A stretch of 64,000 bases of DNA, taken from NCBI RefSeq assembly GCF_036002945.1, contig NZ_CP108529.1, forward strand, positions 7,311,001 through 7,375,000, given 5' to 3'. The translations under genes and the position numbers were made by a program. Below, piece by piece: positions 51,948 through 61,761 of this stretch. This stretch comes from Streptomyces sp. NBC_01224 (GTDB lineage Bacteria; Actinomycetota; Actinomycetes; Streptomycetales; Streptomycetaceae). The first letter of the stretch is position 1; the number at the start of each line of letters is the position of its first letter. A model generated the notes under the pieces. The model ran no database searches and was not told the origin of the DNA. It was given only the letters and a program-made list of their open reading frames with translations.

Positions 51948-51980
51948 GAGGGGCGTATCCACTGACCGGATACGCCCCTC
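51948..51980 (+). terminator. pheST terminator
   Basis: Perfect 13-bp arms GAGGGGCGTATCC (51948-51960) and GGATACGCCCCTC (51968-51980) with a 7-nt loop. The remaining 290 bp to the next gene hold no recognisable gene, only the dyad at 52202-52218. Confidence 0.85.
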
Positions 51981-52201
51981 CTGTGCTCGCCGAGCGGCAC
52001 AGAACCGCTCGCGGGCGTTGCCCGCACCGTCCGCGCCGCCACGGAGTGCCGGGCAGGTCGGCGGAGACGGACGGGGCGGGTGCGGGTCGTCGACTGTACG
52101 AGGGGGAGCAGACGACCCGGCCGCCTCTTGCGAGACGACTGATTCAACCGATCCGCGCACCGGCGCAACAGAGTGCGCGGCGGGACGGTTCGGGCATTGC
52201 G

Positions 52202-52218
52202 TTCACACCCCGTGTGAA
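52202..52218. promoter_or_regulatory. TTCACAC-N3-GTGTGAA dyad
   Basis: Perfect 7-bp arms TTCACAC (52202-52208) and GTGTGAA (52212-52218), 53 bp upstream of the NsdA-like start, in a position suited to autoregulation. Confidence 0.45.
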
Positions 52219-52271
52219 TCGTGCTCCACTGGTGCGACACGCCTCGGCGTGCCGAACCACCGGAGGGGCAA

Positions 52272-53621
52272 ATGGGGGCAACGGAGCCCAACATTCTGCT
52301 GGAGGCCCTGATCGGGGAGGCGGGCGTCTCCCGGGCGGGCCTCGCCGCGCACATCAACCGGGCCGGCCGTTCCCGCGGACTGTGCCTGCGGTACGAACAC
52401 ACCGCGGTGGCACGCTGGTTGAAGGGGCAGCGCCCGCGCGGCCAGGTGCCGGACCTGATCTGTGAAGTGCTCGGGAACCGGCTGAACAGGTCTCTTTCGC
52501 TGGACGACATCGGCATGGCGACCCCGGGCGCCGGCACGGCCGTGCCCGGATCCACGCTCACCGGATTCGTCGAGCGGGCCACCGCGCTGTGGCGTTCCGA
52601 CGACCAGCAGCGCCCGCACATACTCGCCTCGGCCGCCGTCACGGGCACCACTGCGGTGATGCCTGTCTGGGAGTGGGAGAACCCGCCGGAGGACGTCGAC
52701 GTCTCCCGCAGCGGCACGACGCGGGTCTGCATGGCCGACATAGTGACCCTGCGCGCGGCCCGTGCCCACTACGAACTGATGTACCGCAGGGCAGGCGGAA
52801 TCGCGACCCGTTCCCGCATCGTCGGCTTCCTCAACGCCGAGACCGCCCCGCTCCTGCGCGGCGGCTACAGCGACGCGATGGGGCGTCAACTGCACCGGGC
52901 GACGGGCGGGCTGGTGGCGGTCGCGGGCATCTGCGCCTACGACTCCGACGCGCACGGGCTCGCCCAGCGCTACTTCCACCAGGCACTGCGGCTGGCCAAG
53001 GCGAGCGGCGACCGGGGGCTCGGCGGCTATGTGATCGCCCTGCTGGTCAACCAGTCGCTGTTCCTCGCCGACTACCGGCAGTCGGTGGCCTTCGCGCAGG
53101 CGGCGCTACGGGCCGCCGGCCGGCATATCACTCCCGCGCTGGCCGCCGATCTGTACGCGATGCAGGCCAAGGCGTACGCCCACATCGGCGACGCCACAAG
53201 CGCCCTGGAGTGCATCCGGCGCGCCGAGTCGGAGGCCGGACGCATCCGGCCGGCCCATGAACCGGACGAGACGGGGTACGTCCAGCCGGGCCTGGTCGAT
53301 GTGCAGGTGGCCGAGGCCCTGCTCGGCCTCGGCGATCTGCCGGGGGCCAGGGAGCACGCGGTGACGGCCGTGCGGACCCCGGCGCACGACCGGGGCCGGG
53401 TGCACCGGCTGGCCATGCTGACCCATATCGAGCTGCGTCAGGGCGAGGCCGACCGTGCGGCGGCCACGGCTGTGGAGATGGCCGAGCGGGCCAGGGGTAT
53501 GGAGTCGCAACGGCTGCGCGACCGGCTGCGTGCGGTGCGCGAGGATCTGATCGCGAGCGGCTGCGCCGACGCGGGGCGGGCCGCCGAACTGATCGACGGG
53601 GCGTTGCGCGTACCGCTGTGA
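52272..53621 (+). CDS. NsdA-like TPR regulator
   Basis: A 449-residue protein. The N-terminus (residues 8-75) is an HTH-like region (ALIGEAGVSRAGLAAHINRA, then YEHTAVARWLKGQRPRGQVP), and the rest is helical TPR-like repeats. This layout matches the NsdA family, whose founding member represses sporulation and antibiotic production in Streptomyces. The ATG at 52272 follows GGAGGGG. It is monocistronic, after the pheST terminator. It is a paralogue and not NsdA itself; the target genes are unknown. Confidence 0.85.
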   Translation: MGATEPNILLEALIGEAGVSRAGLAAHINRAGRSRGLCLRYEHTAVARWLKGQRPRGQVPDLICEVLGNRLNRSLSLDDIGMATPGAGTAVPGSTLTGFVERATALWRSDDQQRPHILASAAVTGTTAVMPVWEWENPPEDVDVSRSGTTRVCMADIVTLRAARAHYELMYRRAGGIATRSRIVGFLNAETAPLLRGGYSDAMGRQLHRATGGLVAVAGICAYDSDAHGLAQRYFHQALRLAKASGDRGLGGYVIALLVNQSLFLADYRQSVAFAQAALRAAGRHITPALAADLYAMQAKAYAHIGDATSALECIRRAESEAGRIRPAHEPDETGYVQPGLVDVQVAEALLGLGDLPGAREHAVTAVRTPAHDRGRVHRLAMLTHIELRQGEADRAAATAVEMAERARGMESQRLRDRLRAVREDLIASGCADAGRAAELIDGALRVPL

Positions 53622-53708
53622 GTTCGCACCCGCGGGTACCGGTACGTTCCCCTCCGGTCCCGCTCCTGCTGCGATGTTGTCACCTACTTGTCGGAAGGTG
53701 GCAAAACT

Positions 53709-54239
53709 GTGCAGTGGACGAATCTGAACGAGCAAACCGTGTATGAGAACCGCTGGTTCCGGGTCAATCTGGCGGATGTGCTCATCCCCGACGGCCGCCA
53801 TCTCGACCACTACCTCATCCGGCTCCGCCCCGTCGCAGCGGCCACCGTCGTCAACGAGGCCAACGAGGTACTGCTGCTCTGGCGGCACCGGTTCATCACC
53901 GACAGCTGGGGCTGGGAACTCGCCGCCGGCGTCGTCGAGGACGGCGAGGACATCACAGCGGCCGCCGCCCGGGAGATGGAGGAGGAGACCGGCTGGCGCC
54001 CCGGACCGCTGCGTCCGCTGCTGACCGTGGAGCCGTCGAACGGCCTCACCGACGCCCGGCACCACCTCTACTGGTCCGAGGAGGCCACCTGGACCGGCCA
54101 CCCCAGCGACGACTTCGAGTCCTCGCGCCGCGAGTGGATACCGCTCAAGCTGGTGCCCGACATGATCGCCCGTGGCGAGGTCCCGGCCGCGGGCATGGTG
54201 GCAGGGCTGATGATGCTCCATCACTTACGGCTGGGGTGA
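53709..54239 (+). CDS. NUDIX hydrolase
   Basis: A 176-residue NUDIX protein. The box GVVEDGEDITAAAAREMEEE then TGW fits GX5EX7REUXEEXGU. The rest resembles ADP-ribose pyrophosphatases. It should hydrolyse a nucleoside diphosphate linked to another group. GTG at 53709 fits GGAAGGTGG just upstream; a TTG at 53688 is an alternative seven codons earlier. It is followed by a strong hairpin. Confidence 0.9.
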   Translation: MQWTNLNEQTVYENRWFRVNLADVLIPDGRHLDHYLIRLRPVAAATVVNEANEVLLLWRHRFITDSWGWELAAGVVEDGEDITAAAAREMEEETGWRPGPLRPLLTVEPSNGLTDARHHLYWSEEATWTGHPSDDFESSRREWIPLKLVPDMIARGEVPAAGMVAGLMMLHHLRLG

Positions 54240-54283
54240 AAACCCGCGGAACCGAGGCCGGGATGAAGCTCCCGGAACCATGA

Positions 54284-54318
54284 ACGGGGCCGGCCGGGGG
54301 TTTCCCGGCCGGCCCCGT
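54284..54318. terminator. Bidirectional hairpin terminator
   Basis: Perfect 15-bp arms ACGGGGCCGGCCGGG (54284-54298) and CCCGGCCGGCCCCGT (54304-54318) between the convergent NUDIX and hydroxyacyl-CoA dehydrogenase genes. Confidence 0.85.
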
Positions 54319-54336
54319 GCGGGCACGAGAGACGGA

Positions 54337-55197
54337 TCAGGAGTACGGGTAGAAGCCCGAGCCCGTCTTGCGGCCGAGCCGGCCCGCGTCCACCATCCGC
54401 TGGAGCAGCGGGGGAGCGGCGTACAGCGGCTCCTTGAACTCCGCGTACATCGAGTCGGCGACCGAGGCCACGGTGTCCAGACCGATCAGGTCGGAGAGCT
54501 TGAGCGGGCCCATCGGGTGGGCGCAGCCGAGCTCCATGCCGTTGTCGATGTCCTCACGGCTGGCGATACCCGACTCGAACATCCGGATCGCGGAGAGGAG
54601 ATACGGAATCAGCAGCGCGTTGACGACGAAGCCGGAGCGGTCCTGGGCGCGGATCGGGTGCTTGCCGAGCACGTCCTGGACCAGGGCCTCGGCGCGCTGC
54701 ACCGTCTCGTCGGAGGTCGTCAGCGCGGGAATCAGCTCGACGAGCTTCTGCACCGGGGCCGGGTTGAAGAAGTGGATGCCGATGACCCGGTCCGGGCGAG
54801 AGGTCGCCACGGCCAGCTTCACGAGCGGAATGGAGGAGGTGTTCGAGGCGAGGATCGCGTCCTGCCGGGTCACCACCTGGTCGAGCACCTGGAAGATCTC
54901 GGTCTTGACCTGCTCGTTCTCCACGACGGCCTCGATGACGAGATCGCGGTCGGCGAACTCTCCGAGGTCGGTGGTGAAGCTCAGGCGAGCCAGTGTCTCG
55001 TCGCGCTCCTCCGGAGTGATCTTGCCGCGTTCGGCGGCCTTCGAGAGGGAGTTGTGCAGCCGGGTGCGGCCGATCTCCAGCGCCTCGCCGGTGGTCTCGG
55101 CCACCTTGACCTCAAGACCGCTGCGGGCGCACACCTCCGCGATACCCGCGCCCATCTGGCCACAGCCCACCACTCCGACGCGTGCAATGTCGGCCAT
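54337..55197 (-). CDS. 3-hydroxybutyryl-CoA dehydrogenase
   Basis: A 286-residue 3-hydroxyacyl-CoA dehydrogenase. The NAD-binding motif is GCGQMGAG (residues 9-16), the catalytic His is in VIGIHFFNPAPV, and the catalytic Asn is in SGFVVNALLIPYLL. It interconverts acetoacetyl-CoA and 3-hydroxybutyryl-CoA, as in butyrate, PHB or ethylmalonyl-CoA routes. ATG at 55197 with AGGTG upstream is preferred to a GTG at 55209. It is single and convergent with NUDIX. Confidence 0.9.
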   Translation of the reverse strand: MADIARVGVVGCGQMGAGIAEVCARSGLEVKVAETTGEALEIGRTRLHNSLSKAAERGKITPEERDETLARLSFTTDLGEFADRDLVIEAVVENEQVKTEIFQVLDQVVTRQDAILASNTSSIPLVKLAVATSRPDRVIGIHFFNPAPVQKLVELIPALTTSDETVQRAEALVQDVLGKHPIRAQDRSGFVVNALLIPYLLSAIRMFESGIASREDIDNGMELGCAHPMGPLKLSDLIGLDTVASVADSMYAEFKEPLYAAPPLLQRMVDAGRLGRKTGSGFYPYS

Positions 55198-55386
55198 AGA
55201 GTCCGTCACCTCGTGCCTTTCGCTGTTCTGCGTGTCGCAGGTTCCCGTCTGATTCCGGTGCCCGCCCCGACCCCCCGACGTTACTCCGCGACCTACGGGT
55301 CATCGCGGGCCGGGGCGGGCATGCTCTGCGTTACGCCCGGATACCGCGGCGACGGACGAGGACAGAGAGACGGCAGGTGCAACGAA

Positions 55387-56676
55387 ATGCGGCAAATGGC
55401 CAGAAGAGGCTTTGTGGCAGGTGCGGCCGGGGTGGTCGCAGCGATGGTGAGCACAATCACCACGGCCGGTGATGCGGTCGCGCTCCCGTCCCGGCAGGCC
55501 GGCACCGGGCCGGCGGACACAGCGCCGCGCAAGGGTCACCATGCGGCGCGGCGCGAGTTGCGCGGCATGTGGGTCGCCACCGTCGCCAACATCGACTGGC
55601 CCTCCGCGCCCGGCCTGACGGCGGCCGCGCAGCAGGCCGAGCTGATCGCGTACCTCGACGAGGCCGTCGACCGGCGGCTGAACGCCGTGATCCTCCAGGT
55701 CCGGCCGACGGCCGACGCGCTGTGGCCCTCGCCCTACGAACCGTGGGCCCAGTACCTCACCGGGGTGCAGGGCAAGGACCCCGGCTGGGATCCGCTGGGC
55801 ACGGCCGTCCGCGAGGCGCACCGCCGCGGGCTCGAACTGCATGCCTGGTTCAACCCGTACCGGGTCGCCAACCACACCGATCCGTCCCGCCTGGTCGCCA
55901 CCCACCCCGCCAGGCTGCACCCCGACTGGGTCCTGCCGTACGGCGGGAAGCTCTACTACAACCCCGGAATCCCCGAGGTCCGCCGCTTCGTCCAGGACGC
56001 GATGCTCGACGCGGTCCGCCGCTACGACATCGACGCCGTGCACTGGGACGACTACTTCTACCCGTACCCGGTGGCCGGGCAGGTCTTCGACGACGACGCC
56101 ACGTACGCGAAATACGGTGCGGGCTTCCCGGACAAGGCCGCCTGGCGGCGCGCCAACACCGACAAACTGGTCCGCGAGACGGCGGAGCGGATCAAGAAGA
56201 TCAAGAAGAACGTCCAGTTCGGGATCAGCCCGTTCGGCGTGTGGCGCAACGCCGCGACCGACCCGCTCGGCTCCGACACGAAGGCGGGCGTGCAGACCTA
56301 CGACGATCTGCACGCCGACACCCGCGGCTGGGTCCAGAAGGGCTGGATCGACTACATCTGCCCGCAGATCTACTGGAACATCGGCTTCGCCGCCGCCGAC
56401 TACGCCAAGCTGCTGCCCTGGTGGGACGCGGTCGTACGGGGCACGGGCGTCGATCTGTTCGTGGGCGAGGCGCTCTACAAGGCCGGTGACCCGGCCCAGC
56501 CCGCCGCCTGGCAGGACCCGGCCGAACTCTCGCGCCACCTCGACTTCGCCGCCGCCTACGACCAGGTGCGCGGCCATGTCTACTTCTCCGGCAAGGACGT
56601 GGTCACGGACCGGATCGCAGCCATGGACCGGGTGGTGGCCGACCACTATCGCAACAGGGTGCGTCCACCCCGCTGA
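55387..56676 (+). CDS. Exported GH10-like (DUF187) glycoside hydrolase
   Basis: A 429-residue protein. The N-terminus has a twin-arginine-type signal (MARRGFVAGAAGVVAAMVST). The GHL10/DUF187 barrel starts RELRGMWVATVANIDWPS, with ILQVRPTADALWPS, HAWFNPYRV, DAVHWDDYFYPYP and GISPFGVWRN. The Asp pair in HWDDYF is the likely catalytic acid group. Relatives act on cell-wall or exopolysaccharide glycans. The ATG at 55387 is used; the longer frame upstream is antisense to the dehydrogenase. Confidence 0.88.
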   Translation: MRQMARRGFVAGAAGVVAAMVSTITTAGDAVALPSRQAGTGPADTAPRKGHHAARRELRGMWVATVANIDWPSAPGLTAAAQQAELIAYLDEAVDRRLNAVILQVRPTADALWPSPYEPWAQYLTGVQGKDPGWDPLGTAVREAHRRGLELHAWFNPYRVANHTDPSRLVATHPARLHPDWVLPYGGKLYYNPGIPEVRRFVQDAMLDAVRRYDIDAVHWDDYFYPYPVAGQVFDDDATYAKYGAGFPDKAAWRRANTDKLVRETAERIKKIKKNVQFGISPFGVWRNAATDPLGSDTKAGVQTYDDLHADTRGWVQKGWIDYICPQIYWNIGFAAADYAKLLPWWDAVVRGTGVDLFVGEALYKAGDPAQPAAWQDPAELSRHLDFAAAYDQVRGHVYFSGKDVVTDRIAAMDRVVADHYRNRVRPPR

Positions 56677-56783
56677 CAGAAGAAGCGGAGTGGACGCACC
56701 GGGTGTTGTGGGCGGGCTGCCAGGAACTGGTCGGCCCGCCCGGGGCCCGGGAGGTGAAGAGCAGTGCCGTCCGCCGAAGGCCG

Positions 56784-56993
56784 CTACGGAGTCTCCGGCG
56801 CCTGCTTACGGACTCTGTGCTGTACGACGCTGTCGGGACCGGGCGAAATCAGGTGTTCGTGTCCGTCCTCGGAGCGGACGCGGTACGGGGGAGTGCCCCC
56901 GGCCCCGAGCACTTCGAGGATCTCTGCGACCTGGTCGTGCTGTCCCACGGTCCTGCCGTGCGTCAGCAGCCGGTCGCCCGCGTGTGCCTCCAT
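56784..56993 (-). CDS. DUF1918 small protein
   Basis: A 69-residue protein beginning MEAHAGDRLLTHGRTVGQHD, with EILEVLGAGGTPPYRVR then SEDGHEHLISPGPDS, the whole DUF1918 signature. It is a short SH3-like barrel of unknown function, common in actinomycetes. AGGAGG lies about 9 nt before the ATG at 56993. It is monocistronic between two unrelated genes. Confidence 0.85.
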   Translation of the reverse strand: MEAHAGDRLLTHGRTVGQHDQVAEILEVLGAGGTPPYRVRSEDGHEHLISPGPDSVVQHRVRKQAPETP

Positions 56994-57079
56994 CTGGAGT
57001 GACCTCCTCACGGGTGGCGGTCCTTGTCGACAAGTCTATGACCGAAAAGTGACTTCGCCCGGTGGGAGGTACGTGGTTC

Positions 57080-58016
<937 letters not shown>

Positions 58017-58018
<2 letters not shown>

Positions 58019-59633
58019 GCAAGAGCGTAGCAGCGTCGCTGAACTCGTTGATTCTCTCCGCGGTGAACTGAACCGCTACTCACCGGGTGGAAAGCTGCCG
58101 TCCAGTCGGGCCCTCGTGGAGCGCTTCCGGGTCAGCCCCGTCACCGTCTCCCGGGCCATTGCCCAGCTCGCCGCCGAGGGGCTCGTCGTCACCCGCCCCG
58201 GCTCCGGCGCCTTCCGGGCACAGCCCCGTACCGATGTGCCCCCGCCGGGCGACACCTCCTGGCAGGAGATCTCCCTCAGCGGCGACGGCGGCCCCGAAGC
58301 GGTGCCGCGTACCGTCGACGCCTCCGGTGTCCTCGTCACGCTCACCGCACCGCCGCCCGGCGTCATCGAGCTCAACGGCGGCTATCTCCACTCCTCGCTC
58401 CAGCCGGAGCGGGCGCTCGCCGCCGCCCTCGCCAGGGCCGGCCGCCGCCCCGGTGCCTGGGACCGCCCACCCACCGACGGTCTGACCGAACTGCGTGCCT
58501 GGTTCGCCCGGGAGGTCGGGCCCGCACTCACCGCCGCCGACGTGCTGATCACCGCGGGTGGCCAGAGCGCCCTGGCCACCGCACTGCGCGCCCTCGCCCC
58601 GCCCGGCGCCCCGGTCCTGGTCGAATCGCCCACCTACCCGGGAATGCTGGCCGCCGCCCGCGCCACCGGACTGCGGCCCGTACCGGTACCCGTCGACGCC
58701 GACGGTGTGCGACCGGAGCTGCTCGCCGCCGCGTTCCGGGCCACCGGCGCCCGCGTCTTCGTCTGCCAGCCGCTCTTCCAGAATCCGACCGGCGCGGTCC
58801 TCGCCCCCGAACGGCGTGGCGAGGTCGTGCGGATCGCCCGTGCGGCGGGAGCCTTCGTCATCGAGGACGACTTCGCCCGCCGCCTGGTCCACGACGACGC
58901 CGGGCCACTGCCCGCACCCCTGGCCGCCGTCGACGCCGACGGTGTGGTCGTCCACGTCTGCTCCCTGACCAAGGTCACCTCGCCCAGCCTGCGGGTGGGC
59001 GCGCTCGCCGCCCGCGGTCCGGTGCTGGGACGGCTGCGCGCCATCCAGATCGTCGACAGCTTCTTCGTACCCCGACCGCTCCAGGAGGCCGCGCTCGAAC
59101 TGGTCGGCTCTCCGGCATGGGGTCACCATCTGCGTTCCGTATCGACCGAGCTGAGAAAGCGGCGCACCGCCATGACGACGGCCCTGCGGCAGGAGCTGCC
59201 CGCTCTCGGGCTCCCGCACATCCCCGCGGGCGGCGGCAGCCTGTGGCTGCGGCTGCCCGACGCGGAAGCCGGTACGGACGAGTCCGCGGTGGTCTCGGCG
59301 GCCCTGCGCGCGGGCGTGGCCATCGCACCCGGCCGCCCGTACTTCTGCGCCGAACCCCCTTTCCCGCAGGTCCGGTTGAGCTTCGCCGCGGTCGCCGGGG
59401 CGGCCGAGATCGCCGAAGGGGTCCGACGCCTGCGCACCGCCTGCGGCGAAGTCCTGACCGGCTTGGGGGATGACCTCCGGACGTGGCCCATATCCACCAC
59501 TGGCTCTCCATCGACGCCTACTGGGCCCTCGGGCGTACCCGCGAGCACCAGGACCGCGCCATCGCCGGATCGCTCAACTTCGGCGATTACGACGTCAACT
59601 CGGGTGATCAGGTCGGCTTCGCCCGGGTGGTGA
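58017..59633 (+). CDS. MocR-type GntR/aminotransferase regulator
   Basis: A 538-residue fusion. Residues 5-75 are a GntR winged helix (LPSSRALVERFRVSPVTVSR). A linker follows, then an aminotransferase fold I domain with YPGMLAA, PLFQNPTGAVL and the PLP Lys in SLTKVTSPSLRVG. Such proteins sense PLP or amino acids. The frame runs 151 bp into the next gene; a stop would fall at about 59471 if one more G lay in the run near 59465, so the true end may be earlier. The start overlaps the divergent EamA start. Confidence 0.88.
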
Positions 59634-59857
59634 CCGACCTCGCCACCTTCGCCTGGCTCTGCGATGTGTACGTCGACCGCTCGGCCCGCGGTCATGGCGT
59701 CGCCACGCAGATGGTCACCGCCGTGCGCGACCATCTGGCCCCCACCGGTATCCGCAGGTTCACGCTCGCCACCGAGGACGCCCACGAGGTCTACGAGAAG
59801 GTCGGCTTCAAGCCACTGAAGGACCCGCACAAGTGGATGTACGTCCTGCTCGGCTGA
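59483..59857 (+). CDS. GNAT acetyltransferase
   Basis: A 124-residue GNAT domain protein. It has LSIDAYWALGRTREHQDRAI, FAWLCDVYVDRSARGHGVAT (the beta4 and acetyl-CoA pyrophosphate loop; R-G-x-G-x-A type) and AHEVYEKVGFKPL at the end. It transfers an acetyl group to an unknown amine. GTG at 59483 is used. It overlaps the annotated end of the MocR ORF by 151 bp. Confidence 0.85.
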   Translation: MAHIHHWLSIDAYWALGRTREHQDRAIAGSLNFGDYDVNSGDQVGFARVVTDLATFAWLCDVYVDRSARGHGVATQMVTAVRDHLAPTGIRRFTLATEDAHEVYEKVGFKPLKDPHKWMYVLLG

Positions 59858-59916
59858 GCCGGAAACGCTTGCGAAGGCCCTTGACCCGCGTGGCGTTGGG
59901 ATCCACGATCACCGCC

Positions 59917-60492
59917 ATGACTGTTCGAGTCTCGCTCGTCGCTGCGGCGCGCAGCTCCGCACTGCTTGCCGAGCGCTTCGACGACGACCGGCCGCTCGAC
60001 CACGCCGGCTGGCACGAGGTGCAGCTCGCCGCCAACGCCCTGGTTCCCCTGGGCGCCGCCGAACTGCGCTACTGCTCACCGACCCCACGCAGCCGCGCCA
60101 CCGGCGAGGCGCTCGGTTACGCCCCGCTCGTCCAGCCCGCCCTGCGCGACTGCGACATGGGCCGCTGGCGCGGCTGCACCCTCGCCGATGTCACGGCATG
60201 CGAACCCGCGGCCGTCGAAGCCTGGCTCGCGGACCCGCGCTCCGCCCCGCACGGCGGTGAACCGCTGCTCGCCTTCATCTCGCGGGTAGGGGGCTGGCTG
60301 GACACCCGCCCCGCATGCGACGGCGCCATCGTCGCCGTCGCCGAACCGGCAGTCGTCCGGGCCGCCCTCGTCTATGCGCTCAAGGCCCCGCCGTCGACGT
60401 ACTGGAACGTCGACGTGCGACCGCTGTCCACGGTCACGCTCACCGGTATGCCGGGCCGCTGGAGCCTCAGGCTCGAAGCGGGAGCCCGCTGA
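59917..60492 (+). CDS. Degenerate histidine-phosphatase-fold protein
   Basis: A 191-residue protein with the overall pattern of the histidine phosphatase superfamily (LDHAGWHEVQLAANAL, RYCSPTPRSRATGEAL, LRDCDMGRWRGCTLADV, HGGEPLLAFISRV). The catalytic RHG is replaced by AARSS near residue 10, and the second His motif by AVAEPAVV. It is therefore probably not a phosphatase. Related Streptomyces proteins with the same replacement sit near cobalt-transport genes to my recall. ATG at 59917 is chosen. Confidence 0.75.
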   Translation: MTVRVSLVAAARSSALLAERFDDDRPLDHAGWHEVQLAANALVPLGAAELRYCSPTPRSRATGEALGYAPLVQPALRDCDMGRWRGCTLADVTACEPAAVEAWLADPRSAPHGGEPLLAFISRVGGWLDTRPACDGAIVAVAEPAVVRAALVYALKAPPSTYWNVDVRPLSTVTLTGMPGRWSLRLEAGAR

Positions 60493-60598
60493 ACGGCCGC
60501 CTCTCGTGGGCACATCACGTCTTCCCACCGGTCCGACCAGTCGATACGTTGCGTACCCATCGAGTCCCACAGGCATGTCCCAGGCGAGGGAGGCCACC

Positions 60599-60942
60599 GT
60601 GGTGCGGATCCACGGCCACTGCGACGACCGATTCTCCGCGGTACGCACCGCGTTCGAAGCGAACTTCCGGGAGCGCGACGAACTGGGCGCGGCCGTGACC
60701 GTACTGATCGGCGGAGAGCCGGTGGCCGACCTCTGGGGCGGCTGGGCCGACGCCGCCCGCACCCGCCCCTGGGAGCGGGACACCCGCGGGCCTTCGGTCA
60801 CGACGGCGCGGGCGGCTCCTGCGGCCTCGCCGACCCGGAGGCCGATCTCGCCCCGGGCTACGTGATGAACCGGATGCGCCCCCGGATCTCCGACGATCCG
60901 CGCAAGACGGCCCTGATCGAGGCGGTGTACGGGGCACTGTGA
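60599..60942 (+). pseudogene. Remnant of a beta-lactamase-family serine hydrolase (esterase)
   Basis: After GAGGGAGG, the GTG frame gives VVRIHGHCDDRFSAVRTAFE and VTVLIGGEPVADLWGGWADA, the usual N-terminus of EstB/class C-like esterases. From about 60778 a different frame (shifted) gives HPRAFGHDGAGGSCGLADPE and GYVMNRM, ending IEAVYGAL, the usual C-terminus. The middle, with the catalytic SxxK and YxN motifs (about 270 residues), is missing. A deletion with frameshift explains this. Confidence 0.8.
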
Positions 60943-60958
60943 CCGGCCGACGCGCGAA

Positions 60959-60986
60959 GGCCGGCACCGGATGACCGGCGCCGGCC
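60959..60986. terminator. Hairpin terminator
   Basis: GGCCGGCACCGG and CCGGCGCCGGCC, with one mismatch, flank ATGA between the pseudogene and the convergent HTH-ClpN gene. Confidence 0.7.
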
Positions 60987-61017
60987 CCCGCCGCGCATCC
61001 CCCGGACGGGCTGTCGG

Positions 61018-61761
61018 TCAGGCCTCCTTGTCCGAGGCGTTGGCGATGAGCGTGAGGGCCTCGGCGATGCCTGTTTCGGCGGTCGCCTTGTCGACGCCGA
61101 GGTCTGTCAGCACACCCGCGCCGTCCTCCTGCTCCAGCAGGGCGAGCAGGATGTGTTCCGTGCCGACGTAGTTGTGGCCCATCCGCAGGGCCTCCCGGAA
61201 CGTCAGCTCCAGTGCCTTGCGGGCGCCGGCGTCGAACGGGATGAGGTCCGGCAGCTCGTCGACCGCGGCCGGCAGAGCCTCGGTCGCGGCCTGACGGACG
61301 GCCTCCAGCGCCACGCCCTGGGACTTGATGAATGCGGGGCCCAGTGCCTCCGGCTCGGCGAGCAGTCCCAGCACCAGGTGCTCGGTGCGCACCTCGTTGT
61401 TGCCTGCGGCGCGGGCCTCGTTCTGTGCGGTCATCACGACGTTCCTGGCCCGCTCGGTGAAGCGGCCGAACCCTTGGCTGGGGTCCAGGTCCGAGGGCTC
61501 GCCGGGGTCCTTGGAGACGAACCGCTTCTGGGCCGCCTGCCTGGTCACCCCCATGCTCTTCCCGATCTCCGTCCAGGAAGCGCCCGAGCGCCGGGCCTGG
61601 TCCACGAAGTGCCCGATCAGATGGTCGGCCACATCGCCGAGGTGGTCCGCGGCGATGACCGCGTCGGAGAGCTGGTCGAGGGCGTCGGTGTGGACCTTCT
61701 TGATGGCCTCGATCAGGTCGTCGAGGCGTACGGGATTGGTTGGACGTACAGGTTTCACCAT
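61018..61761 (-). CDS. HTH protein with ClpA/ClpC N-terminal repeat domain
   Basis: A 247-residue protein. Residues 35-85 form an HTH (GASWTEIGKSMGVTRQAAQK). Residues 95-240 are two Clp-N repeats (FTERARNVVMTAQNEARAAG with TEHLVLGLLAE; ALELTFREALRMGHNYVGTE with HILLALLEQE). There is no ATPase domain. It therefore may bind DNA through its N-terminus and protein or phospho-arginine degrons through its C-terminus. Two dyads cover its own promoter, so autoregulation is likely. It starts with ATG at the very first nucleotide of the predicted transcript. Confidence 0.87.
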   Translation of the reverse strand: MVKPVRPTNPVRLDDLIEAIKKVHTDALDQLSDAVIAADHLGDVADHLIGHFVDQARRSGASWTEIGKSMGVTRQAAQKRFVSKDPGEPSDLDPSQGFGRFTERARNVVMTAQNEARAAGNNEVRTEHLVLGLLAEPEALGPAFIKSQGVALEAVRQAATEALPAAVDELPDLIPFDAGARKALELTFREALRMGHNYVGTEHILLALLEQEDGAGVLTDLGVDKATAETGIAEALTLIANASDKEA

